DNA of 64,000 bases. Source: Physella acuta. Its lineage: Eukaryota; Mollusca; Gastropoda; Physidae. The stretch covers positions 218,501-282,500 of the forward strand of contig NW_026732592.1 in NCBI RefSeq assembly GCF_028476545.1. Reading direction: 5' to 3'. Made by a program: the position numbers and the translations under genes. The notes beneath the pieces were generated by a model. The model was not told the origin of the DNA, made no database searches, and saw only the letters and a program-made list of their open reading frames with translations. Positions 1 through 56,227 of the stretch are shown here, in pieces (positions within the stretch are counted from its first letter, which is position 1; the number at the start of each line of letters is the position of its first letter).

Positions 1-3000
1 CAATGAGGGGTTAAGATATTCAGTTAAAGGAGACAGTGGGTCAAGAAGTTCTATAATAAGGAAATATCGCAACTGAAAAAATTTTATTATACCAAAGAAA
101 GAAGGTTATATGCAGTTGATGGTGATATGTTTTTCTCCTGTAACTACAACAAGAGTAAGATATGTTTTAGATAAGGTATGGTACTGTAAAACCACGTATT
201 GTTTACATAACACAAAATTCTCTAATTCTACACTCTCGGAAACGGAATGTCGTATTTCTAAAAAAACCCAAGAGCAAAATTACGTTGCCCTAAAGTGAAC
301 TGCAAAGTGCAGTATTTATAAAACAAAATAATTGCCATCACTCTATTCCTGCTGATACTTTCCTCACCCCCCCCCCACCTCACCCCCACACACCTCCCAC
401 TCTTCCCCACACACCATTAGCACCACAGAACCATCTTTAAACTCCCACATCCGCTAGAATTACCCAGAAGTCAACGGCTCTTCCTGACCTAGTTCCAGGC
501 GTCCTAATTTCTACAAATCTGAATTTGTCCACCAAAATGGCGTGCCAGAGTGGACCGGTCCAGGAATAAACGAACCCCCCCCCCTCCCCCCATCCCACTT
601 GCTGTTCACCATAACGGTAAAGTACACAGAAATTGACTCGATTATTCAGTCAAGGAACATGTGGACTCATGAAAGAACCGTTTTATTTTTTTTATTTTTT
701 TTTTTGTAAAATGTTTTATTGATAAACACTAATAACAGATAATAAATGAAAAACAAATTCAGTTATTGTGTTAACAATGGCTAAAATACTAACTTAAAAT
801 AAGCGAAGTAACATAGCATAATGTTTCATTAAATAATCTCAAAAGTAAAGATACTGTCTTAATGCGAATGGAGGCGAGCGAGTTGACGAGATTCCTTCCA
901 TAATGTTGTTGTCATGGAATAAAAACGTGTTTTTTTAGATTTAGACCGTAAAAAAAAATAAAAAATAAAAACTTAAGCCTAAAATTAATTTAGAAATTTT
1001 ATATTCTTAGAATAAATGCTATAAAAGTTGCAAATCCAGAGAACTTGAAAATAGTTTGTTGAGTTTAAGGCTACATTTCTATTTATTTTCATCAAGCCTA
1101 AGTTATAACCGGATGTTTCACTTTCGTAAGACAAATATTGATTGGCTGTACAGTAACTTAGTGATCGATAACTATTTGTTTACAAAACTTTGCAGATCAA
1201 GTTTTTAAATGACAATGCAAATTTAAAACCCCATTACCTAGTTTTCTATTTTTAGCTTACAATGTGTACAATAAAATCTATGGCAGCCTATCCAATAGCA
1301 GGATGCCATGTTTATGTCGCCATTACACGTGGAAACCAAATTGTTTTTGCTTTTTTTTTAATTTTTATTTAGTTACCGAAAATATTATAAACATCAAATA
1401 CATCCAATCTTTAGTAAAGTCCGAAAAAAACCAGACAGGCAGGATTTTATAACCATATTAATTGTAAATACGATGTGCATGATTTTTTAATGAATTTATA
1501 CACCTCTCAAATACCTTTGAGACTTTTCTCGCTGGTGTCCATTATCAGACTATTACCTCACTATGATCGTACTGCGATGCCACTTAAACCCACCTTCCCA
1601 CTAATTTAAGTTAAAAACGGTGCATATGTCCGTATTCATCACACTAAAATATATATACTGTTCAAGTTTAGACCAGCATTCAGAAATTTCGCTGTCTATA
1701 TTTCTATCACACGCCGAACAGGGGAAATAATTTCAGCATGGGGAAATAATACTAGCAAGGGAAATAATCCGAGCACTAAAACTCTCTGAACAACCCCCAT
1801 CTATATGTATATTTTATTATGATACGTAGTAAAAAAGACACTAACGCGGTTGTAGCACAACATAGAATGCCACAGTGTTGGTAGTACGGTGTTATTGATT
1901 ATGTGGTCTCCGATAGACCTAAGGTTACGAACGCTTCCACTTTTATGTATTTTGTTTTTTAAACAAGGAAACACAAATTGAAATTTGAGCTAATTCGTTC
2001 CAATACTTGATAACACATAGAGTAATTTATTTTTTGTTTTGTATTTAATTATATTATTCATGTTTTCATATTTTATATATGTAGATAAAATATGTATAAT
2101 ATTTTTAATGCTTTGATTAAACATATGAAATGCGCATACTAGTGAAGTTTAATTTAATGTGTAAATTTCTTTTCCCTAGCTGTAAACGTATAACATAAAA
2201 TGCTTTATATTTAATTTATTTTTTAATTTTGTTTTCAGCTGATTAAATGTAATTACCGTCACAAATCGGAATTTTAAAGACCATGGGCATGAGGCTTAGC
2301 ATCAGCATTACTACAGTGATTATCATGGGTTAATTCTGCAAACTGTATCAACAGCATCAACAACCCAATCTGACTACAACATCACAACACATTCGCTAAC
2401 AGTAATCTTGTTGTAGGAGTTACTATTGGATATAACCAGTTTGTTTTAAAACAATTTTGCCTGTGATATCTTTAAAGCAAAATATTTCGCAATAGTTTAT
2501 ATAAATGGTAGATGGATCGAAGTAAGTGTAGCGCTTCCTATATTTTCTGGGCACTAATGTAATAGTGACGTCCGTCAACCCATCTCGTCTTCTTCGACAG
2601 CAATCACATCATTTCTGATTGGATCTATTTTCAGCGTGATAACACCCACTTTTTAGATCTGATTTGACAACAACATCGCCCTAGCCTTCACCACCTAATG
2701 TGACGCCAAATGTTTTTAAACCTAATGTGGCAAGAACGACGTCCTTGCTTTCACCACCTACTGTGACAGTGTTAACACCAATTGTTGTAGATTGACTACA
2801 ACCTCGCCTTCAAGATCTAAAGAGCTAAACCACCTACCTATTCCAAATCAAATGTGACACTATAAATTTTTGGATTTAAAGTAAAAGTGACAACACCCAC
2901 CTTTTCATGGATATAATATAACAGTGATTAAACCTACTTATTTTTGGATCTAAAGTGACAACTATCACTTTCTTAAACGTCAACCCAACCCCCACAACTC

Positions 3001-3050
3001 CTTGTAAATATCAATACCCCTCATCTTAATTAAAACCCCAGCCGTTCGTC
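1..3050. other. Upstream region of the GPCR gene, no gene seen
   Basis: AT-rich sequence with short C-runs and no supported exon. At 2630-2960 there is a loose repetition of CCTTCACCACCTAATGTGAC-like phrases. The promoter of the GPCR is presumably here or farther upstream, but no core element can be fixed. Confidence 0.6.
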
Positions 3051-3170
3051 GTGTCAGCCCCACCACCCACCAGGCCGCTCGTCTCTCGCCCTAGTGACGC
3101 CACACCTCGCTTGGCACCAGCTCCGTGGGGCGACTCGTGGGTGTGGGAGGTGTGGGAGGGAGGGGGAAAC

Positions 3171-47251
<44,081 letters not shown>

Positions 47252-48525
47252 ATTCATGGACATGTATTTTTTTTTTTAAAAAAAAAAAGCTGTTTGGAGT
47301 TTTCAACAACTGTTTTAAAGCCGTCTGAATCAGTCAAAAATCTGTTTGAATACACGGCTGTTTGAAGATGTTTTGAGCTGTTTAAATCTGATTAAGGTTG
47401 AGTAAAGTTGTAAGGATGTAACTAAAGCGGTGTAAAGAGCATTCAGATTAATACATTGTCAGATTTTGACTGAAAGAACTTAGCAAGCGCAAAATCATCC
47501 CTACAAGAAAGGTTCTGGCTTTCATACAACTTCAACAGCGATGGTTCCTTCTCTTTTCCGAGCCCAGAGTTCGCTTGTATCTGAGAAGAGAAAATTTAAT
47601 CATCAGTACGCCTAGCCGCTCGGATGACGAAGGGACGTTCTATTAACATAAACCGGGATTCGAACTCTAGACTTTCGGGTTATCTGTCTAGCGCTCTACT
47701 GCTACGCTACGCCATTCAGCTGCCGTTTTGAACGTCGTGATGCTTACAAGGTGATTCATTGTTCTGGGTACGGTCTGATAAAATCAATTAAATATATCGA
47801 TTATATCAATCAAAAGCAGATTTTAATGATACTTTGGTCACACAATTTGACTCTATTTTCTGTATGGGATTGCGATCCCTACTGATGTTTTCATTTTCGA
47901 CATGTTTACATTATACTTGTTTGGTTTTCATTTTGACTCTCCTTTTGTAAATAATTTGGAGATGGATTCAAAAGGTGATCCGGAATAAGTGTAGTAGGAC
48001 AGAAACGAATGTGGGATTAGCATACAAAACGTTACAACAAAACGGGATTAACATACAAAACGTTACAACAAAACGCAAGTGGGATTAACATACAAAACGA
48101 AGAGATATGATGGTCACACCATACAGAAAGAGGTCCAGATATATTATGATCAGCTATCCTTAACGGGATAAAACAAGACAACTCGCATTGTGTTACTGCA
48201 TTTATCGTTCTTGGCGGGATAGATCCAAATGAAAATAATTGCATTTCTTTGGACTTAAAACTCACAATTGAGTGAGAAATCTTTACTGCCATGGATTTTT
48301 ACTCCGACTAAAACTTTCTTAAGTTTTTTTATGGGTTCATTGACAATATAAGTTATATCGATGATGAAGTAATGTATTCAATGTCATTCACGCTTTTTTA
48401 ATTCAAATACATTTATTTTACATCATCATTGTTCTGTTGATGTTTGGTTTGTGATTGACTTTTGCTCAAGAGTGGATGTATCTGTTGTTAAAAAATAAAA
48501 TAAATCATTGAATATTGGAAGCGTC
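47252..48525 (+). other. Probable 3' UTR of the GPCR gene with poly(A) signals
   Basis: AT-rich sequence following the receptor stop codon with no open reading frame of note. Two overlapping AATAAA hexamers lie at 48494-48499 and 48499-48504, followed by a GT-rich stretch near 48530, the expected order for cleavage and polyadenylation. The interval includes a minus-strand SINE fragment (47604-47714) and a short duplicated stretch with period about 36 bp (47999-48098). The exact cleavage site cannot be fixed from sequence alone. Confidence 0.4.
47604..47714 (-). mobile_element. SINE family B head in the GPCR 3' UTR
   Basis: On the minus strand: GTAGCGTAGCAGTAGAGCGC, then GAGTTCGAATCCCGG. It lies within the likely 3' UTR, antisense to the gene. 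Confidence 0.7.
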
Positions 48526-49136
48526 AAAAGGTGTTGTATGTTATTCCCAAGTTACAGAAAGCAGCAGAACTCAGATGCCATATAGTTAAGTCAAGACGAG
48601 GATCTAACACTCTGATCAGATCGGCATAGATTTTCTTCACTGTTAATACCGATACGTGGGGGGGGGGGGGGGGTTTGAAATGTGGGGTAGACTAATCAAA
48701 AGTACCGGTCCCGATGTTTAATTAGGAACCGGCTTACTTTACCACAAGTCGATTGAATTTAATTGGAATTTTCTTATTTATTATTTTTTTTTTAGTTTTT
48801 TTATGGAGGATTGGATGAATAGCGTAAACAACTACTTGAAGACAGGGTGCAAACTTTTAAAAAAAAAAAAGTGCCGTGTGTCACTACACCTGAATCTGGT
48901 GTATGTTTTTCTTTTGGTCAGTATTTTGACTAGTTGATGCCCTGTACAGTCGGTGAATCTGACTAGGTTATTTTAAGTTGGTTTTTAATTGAATTTCTTG
49001 GTTCCTAGCTGTTAGATGTCTTTCTTGTGATCAGTATGATAGCTAGGTGTGCCTAATTACGTGGGCTCACAACTCCACTACGCTAATTTATTAATAGTGT
49101 GATTGGTCTGGTCTAACAGTAGGCCTACACTTCTCA

Positions 49137-49412
49137 GCCCGTAGTTATTGATTGTGTTTCTTATGGTCAGTATTATAACTAGTTGCGGCTTGACTAAGGG
49201 GTTTTACAAAGCCTCTAGGATTATTCTGTGTTTGTTCGGGATCAAAAAGTTATTTGTTCAGCCCGTAGCTGTTGATTGTATTTCGTATGGTCAGTATTAC
49301 AGCAAGATCCGGCTTGACCAAATACGTTCTGCAAAGCCATCACGATAATTCTGTGTTTGTTCAGGGTTTAAAAGTAATTTGTTCAGCCCGTAGCTGTTGA
49401 TTGTATTTACTG
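49137..49412 (+). repeat. About 124-bp tandem repeat, 2.3 copies
   Basis: Units begin GCCCGTAGCTGTTGATTGTA and contain GGTCAGTATTA, GGCTTGAC and TTCTGTGTTTGTTC. A more diverged copy may precede at 49010-49060. It directly precedes the 11-bp satellite. Confidence 0.82.
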
Positions 49413-49472
49413 TGGTCGTTGTTTATAGGAGCTGCTCAATGTGGAATACGCGTACTTTGGTAGCGATGTTAT

Positions 49473-50874
49473 AGGTGAATATCAGGTGAATATCAGGTGA
49501 ATATCAGGTGAATATCAGGTGAATATCAGGTGAATATCAGGTGAATATCAGGTGAATATCAGGTGAATATCAGGTGAATATCAGGTGAATATCAGGTGAA
49601 TATCAGGTGAATATCAGGTGAATATCAGGTGAATATCAGGTGAATATCAGGTGAATATCAGGTGAATATCAGGTGAATATCAGGTGAATATCAGGTGAAT
49701 ATCAGGTGAATATCAGGTGAATATCGGGTGAATATCGTGTGAATATCAGGGGAATATAAGGTGAATATCAGGTGAATATCAGGTGAATATCAGGTGAATA
49801 TCAGGTGAATATCAGGTGAATATCAGGTGAATATCAGGTGAATATCGGGTGAATATCGTGTGAATATCAGGTGAATATCAGGTAAATATCAGGTGAATAT
49901 CAGGTGAATATCAGGTGAATATCAGGTGAATATCAGGTGAATATCAGGTGAATATCAGGTGAATATCAGGTGAATATCAGGTGAATATCGTGTGAATATC
50001 AGGGGAATATAAGGTGAATATCAGGTGAATATCAGGTGAATATCAGGTGAATATCAGGTGAATATCAGGTGAATATCGGGTGAATATCGGGTGAATATCA
50101 GGGGAATATAAGGTGAATATCAGGTGAATATCAGGTGAATATCAGGTGAATATCAGGTGAATATCGGGTGAATATCAGGTGAATATCAGGTGAATATCAG
50201 GTGAATATCAGGTGAATATCGTGTGAATATCAGGGGAATATAAGGTGAATATCAGGTGAATATCAGGTGAATATCAGGTGAATATCAGGTGAATATCAGG
50301 TGAATATCAGGTGAATATCAGGTGAATATCGGGTGAATATCGTGTGAATATCAGGGGAATATAAGGTGAATATCAGGTGAATATCAGGTGAATATCAGGT
50401 GAATATCAGGTGAATATCAGGTGAATATCAGGTGAATATCAGGTGAATATCGGGTGAATATCGTGTGAATATCAGGTGAATATCAGGTAAATATCAGGTG
50501 AATATCAGGTGAATATCAGGTAAATATCAGGTGAATATCAGGTGAATATCAGGTAAATATCAGGTGAATATCAGGTGAATATCAGGTGAATATCAGGTGA
50601 ATATCAGGTGAATATCAGGTGAATATCAGGTGAATATCAGGTGAATATCAGGTGAATATCAGGTGAATATCAGGTGAATATCAGGTGAATATCAGGTGAA
50701 TATCAGGTGAATATCAGGTGAATATCAGGTGAATATCAGGTGAATATCAGGTGAATATCAGGTGAATATCAGGTGAATATCAGGTGAATATCAGGTGAAT
50801 ATCAGGTGAATATCAGGTGAATATCAGGTGAATATCAGGTGAATATCAGGTGAATATCAGGTGAATATCAGGTG
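49473..50874 (+). repeat. 11-bp satellite AGGTGAATATC, about 127 units
   Basis: A 1.4-kb uninterrupted array of AGGTGAATATC between the two genes. Variant units (GGGTGAATATC, GTGTGAATATC, AGGGGAATATA) occur together as a cassette near 49725, 49845, 49985, 50080, 50225, 50340 and 50455, several spaced 121 bp apart (11 x 11). The last 300 bp are almost pure. Confidence 0.95.
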
Positions 50875-51184
50875 CAATGCGCGATCGCTGCACGTGCATG
50901 TTGTTAGTTGCACTAGATCGTGGAACGTGCTACACCTGCATACAGGTGCTTATCATTGGGTAGTTAAGGTAATAATCCAGGTGTGTTGCGGTGTAAGAAA
51001 TCAGAACTTTCAAGAGTTTACCTGAGAATCGATGCTAATGAGTTTATGATCTATATTTGATTACCATTTTCTGTTGAGTTGGAATTTTGAGATTGTTTTT
51101 GTCAACTATTCAGTGCACGCTTCAACCTTTGGTGTGGGCGTGATTACAAAATCTATGTCCAAAAACTGTGAAATGCCAAATACT

Positions 51185-51430
51185 TCAAGTGTTCAATGAG
51201 CGACGGACGAATGGACGAGGAATAATTGGGAGATGTAATTAATTGAGCGACTTTAAAATAGACTAAGAATAATTGGGGGATGTAATTAATTGAGCGACGG
51301 ACGAATGGTAGAGGAAAATTGGGAGATGTAATTAATTGAGTAAAGGACGAATGGGAAAAGAATAATTGGGAGATGAAATTAATTGAGTAACGGACGAATG
51401 GGCAAAGAATAATTGGGAATACAATAAATT
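51185..51430 (+). repeat. About 50-bp tandem repeat, 4-5 copies
   Basis: Units contain ATAATTGGGAGATGTAATTA and ATTGAGCGACGGACGAATGG, with length variation between copies. Confidence 0.82.
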
Positions 51431-52848
51431 TAGCGACGAAAAAGGAGCAATGCTATTACAGACAATCACCTATAAAAATACCAAACCTAGTGTGAGTAAA
51501 AATACATTTTCGTACATCATTATTGTTTTTTTTTTAATTAAAAAAATTACAATTTGATATTATTTTCCATCATTTAATATGTTTGCGTTTAATAAAAAAT
51601 ATTGATATTAAAAAAAATTGTCTAGTTTAAATTATTTTAATGTTAATAAACATTTGTAAGTAGCTAAATAAGAACCATATTTTAAGACTTGTGTTGTTTA
51701 CGATACAACAGCAGCTTTTATTGTCAATTCACAAACTATATATCAAATATCAAATATCAAAACAATCTCTGACGGACACAGTGGTAGTACTTTTGATAGC
51801 GCATGCAGAATTAAAATGAACATTCTAGAAAATCCAGTGTAGCTGGCCATTCCAAAAAGTTTACCTCATTTTTTTACATGATGAGCTAATCATCAACCTT
51901 CCTTTCCCCTCCCCTCCCACCCCGCAAGATTTAGTGTCCTACAAGGTGTAAATCAAAATCGCTCTTGGATACGAGCTATGATTGGTTGGCTATGTTATAA
52001 GGTTCCAGCATAGTTTTCATATCTAGTAATTGGCCTGTGTGATTTACGAAGTCGTGCCAGAATTTTAACTATATTAATATGTGTTTTTACAACCATTTCA
52101 AGGCTAAAGAAATGGAATTTGTCACCAACAAAAAATTTTTAAAACTTAAGTAAAATAATCATAGCAGAACAATATCATCAATACTTTAACTCGTACAACA
52201 TAAAAAGAAATTTGAGAGCATTATTTTTCGTTAGCTTTAAAAACCAAAATGGTAGTTTTCTTTCTCTTAGAAATACCAGAGTGTAATCCAATTGTTCTTA
52301 ACAGATATTAATTATTTTTTTTGAGTCAATGCTTTCTATTGTTAGCAAAATTACTTTCTTGAAAACTTTATATGGTCAACAACTACGTCGTTTCAAGCTT
52401 TCTTACATAGTTCTCGCTGTCAAAATACTACTGGATAAATTTAACTTTTAAATACTTGACCGTAATATTTTTTAGTTAATTTCCCTGAAGTGTTTACTGT
52501 GAAGGATTTAAAGTTGTAACTTATAGTCAAGGGAGACAACTTTTTTTAAATGGATAAACCACGTTTTGTGTGAGGTAGCATAGTAGGGAGCGGAAGACTC
52601 CGCGGTTTAGGTCGTTACAGCACGCACGTGAGAAGGTGAGTACCTGTTTGACAGGAGAGCCTGTGCTAATTACAGAAACATGTTGATCCTTGCACTCAAG
52701 ACTTGAGGAGTTATCTCCGATAGAAAGCTAGAGTTATACTAAGGGGAGGCAAGACCTTTACCATAGGGATTCTGTGGCTCAATATCTAGTAGACTAAAGG
52801 AAAAACTTGGCAGATATTGTGTTTACGAAAAACACACACTCACCAACC

Positions 52849-52965
<117 letters not shown>

Positions 52966-54352
52966 TGTGTGAGTTTTTTGTATTAAGTTAAATTGCAATT
53001 GTGAATTGCTGGGTATGTATCATATCTATCGAGGTACACATGTGTTTGAGGATTAGTTTTAAAGTGAGTTTTAAAGTGAGAAACAATGTTTCTCTTTATT
53101 TTTAATCTAATGTAACATTAATTAATTAATTAATTATGTTACATTACATTAATTTAAGCTACAGTGTCCAGCTAAGTGGTCACGTGATCGGACAAAACGG
53201 TACGACTTCAAGCACACATGTGTATATATGTGATGTCTGTCTGGGTATATGTTGTGTAAAGATTATACTTGGTGTTAGTGGGATCTACTTGCAGCATGAA
53301 TATCAAGTCATGCACTTGGACATACACTTGGGGGATAACTGATTTAAATTGCTTGAGAGAAAAAAAAATGCGTGTCTGTTGGTTTGATCTCACGTAATCT
53401 TTCAATTTGCTACAAGCATCGTATTTTAGTGTTATTTTTGTACTACAATATACTGAGTTTTGAAAATGAGATTGTAACTGAACTTATTTTTCTTATTTTA
53501 AATTTTTTTTTTGCCTCAGACATGTAATTCACAGAGTTAGTATACCTTGCCATGTTCAATTTGGTATTGCAGTTTTCATCATCGGCTTGTGAGGACCGAT
53601 TCCAATTGACAATAGTAATACTACTGTCTGACATTTAATTTCATTAATTGAAGATGTTTTACATATACAAGATCCAAAACTTCTAATTCCAATCAACCTA
53701 TTTTCGGTATTTGTATCACACGTAATACATTGAAATATAGACTTCCATTGTTATTTTGCGCAGAAGAATGTGATCACTCAGATTGTACTTTTGTTATTCT
53801 TTTATTAGTTGTGATGTATTATTTATCCGTTACTTTCCAATGTCAATGAATTCACATTTTTTCTTTCGGTATTTTCATAATATTTATTTTTAACTCATTG
53901 AAAATTGTAACGACAATATTAAATTAAATAACTGAATTAATAAACAAAGTTGTCTCTTATTGATTCTCTAATTTTTTTGTTTACTTAAAAAAAAACTACT
54001 AGTGTATTGTGGTTAAACTGCTGAATACATTATGCTTATATTTTCAAACAGCGCGTGGGAAAACCACATGCCCTGTTGTATCAATAACATTTAATTAAAA
54101 TTTTCCAAATTTCCACAGTTATTTTGAAAACATAATTTTTTTCCCCTACAACGTAAGATATGCAATATAATGGAGTGCTACTATAGAAAAACCGCTCATG
54201 GCAACTTTACAAAGCTCACTGAATGGGGGGGGGGGTTGAAGTAGATGTTTCAGTCTCAACTGTGTCGCCTTGACCTTAGTCATTGCCTGTTATGACATAA
54301 TTTAATTGAGACACTATTTTAACTGTAAAATTCGAAGTATACTTCAAATCAT

Positions 54353-54603
54353 AAAATAGTTTGGAATCTGGATAAAAGGCCAACATGGACAAAAGATAGA
54401 AATGGACAGAAGTCAGGTTTGGACAAAATGTCGACAGGAAATAAGGTTTTTTTGGGTGTCTGCTCTTTAACCGTCAGCCTATGGTATGTTGGCCCTTTGT
54501 CTAGTCGATTTTGGTATCGCTGTTTTTTCGATGTCAGCTCTTTATCAATGTTGGTCATCTTTTGCCCTGTCGCTTTTTTATCCTACACCCAAATTGTTTC
54601 GCC
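54353..54603. repeat. Imperfect inverted repeat (foldback), about 250 bp
   Basis: The left arm AAATAGTTTGGAATCTGGAT and following AAAAGGCCAACATGGACAAA pair loosely with the reverse complement of the right arm (TTTTATCC...ACCCAAATTGTTT). It could be an old foldback transposon. Open frames on both strands are incidental. Confidence 0.45.
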
Positions 54604-55865
54604 TTCAATTAAATTCTATCTAATTTTTAAGTTATTCTTTCTTTCTTTTACTATTATTATTTTATCGTTAATACCATTGCAATCATTACAATTTTCGTTA
54701 TAAACTAACATAATCGTCGAGATATTAATTTTTTTCAAAAATTCATAACTTAGATTTCACAAGTTTTCACACCAAAGTTAGAAAACAGATGAGCACCATT
54801 CATTGAACGAAGTTTACGCGGAATAGAAGAAACACATACAAAGGGAGATTACGCTTTAAATTTTAAACACTGCCAATCACTGTAATATTTGCTGGCAGGA
54901 AGAAGAGCTTTTCTTACTAGGTAAATTTTTGTTTTTAAAATAAAACTTAATCAAAGGTATGGTTATGGTTAGGACTAGGTTAGAGGTTAATAATCTTTAT
55001 TGAAAGTGGCTGATCAAACACTACTATATGTTTAAGTTTTTAAAATAAAGAATAGTAGTTGATAGCAATATCTCATATATGCCTACTATCGTTAAAAGTT
55101 TTGATATAACTAAAACTTTGTGTTAACGGAAAAAATTACGAAAATATGAAAACAAAATAAAACGCAGAAATAAACGCAAACATAAACGCAAGCAAGAACA
55201 TAAATATAATGCAAATTCAAACATATAAACACAAACATAAACATAAACATACACATAAACGCAAACTTATACAAAGTAAAAAGCAAAAACAAAAAACAGT
55301 TGTTGTTTTTTTCTGATGAGTACAGTTTTTTTAAGGTCCCGATCAAATAAGGTAATTGGTGTAAAGTGATGTAATTTGTATAATGTTTCTGATAAGAAAT
55401 TTAAAAAATTGTATGCGGGATAATTAATTTAGTTTAATTTTTTGTTCTTTGCTCTTCAAGTCAGTTAAAACGTTAAGTTGTAAAATGAAAATTTATTTTG
55501 AAAATGGTAAATGCATAGATTTCTAGACATCAGTTTAGATTTTAGTAAAAAATTAAAATTTTTAAAATATGACATAATGGGTGATAACGTGAAGTCTTTA
55601 TTTTATTTTCTGAATGTTTTTTCACAAACCATTCTGCAACAAACAAACCATTTTGCCACAGATAAACAAACTTCATAGCTTTATAGTGTCGATTTTTCGT
55701 GATTGTTAAACCTAGAATACTATTTTGTATGTATCCTTAATTGGAATTGTAACTACATTATGTAATGTTGTCGTCTGATTAAGAATAGAATTTTTTAGAT
55801 TGAACTGACATCAACGTTTGCGCGAGATATGAATAGGACTAGGTTAGAGGTCAGTCACCTTCATT

Positions 55866-55898
55866 AAAAGCCTATGCGAAGCTGGACGGGAACCCTAG
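55866..55898 (+). mobile_element. Helitron-like 3' end (fragment)
   Basis: AAAGCCTATGCGAAGCTGGA followed by CGGGAACCCTAG resembles the 3' end of the candidate at 34065-35065 (AAGCCTAAGCGAAGCTGGGC). The 5' limit is not visible. Confidence 0.4.
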
Positions 55899-55934
55899 AA
55901 TCAATATATAAATATAAATATAATTATAAATATT

Positions 55935-56111
<177 letters not shown>

Positions 56112-56227
56112 GTTTTTACACAAAATACGACTATTATAAGTGTATTAGAACATGTTTTAATGTGCCAACCTGAAACGCTCACAGATAAGGCCGATAGACT
56201 ACACAGATTTTGAGAGCGCATTCCAAA

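Noticed and set aside
3051-3170. N-terminal extension of the GPCR exon 1 open frame
   Set aside because: The stretch has no ATG; the first Met with a good context is at 3171, and the upstream residues are low-complexity Pro-rich.
47640-47714. tRNA-like sequence, possible tRNA gene
   Set aside because: The A- and B-box regions are present but the cloverleaf arms do not pair cleanly, and related heads recur with a common body, so it is a SINE.
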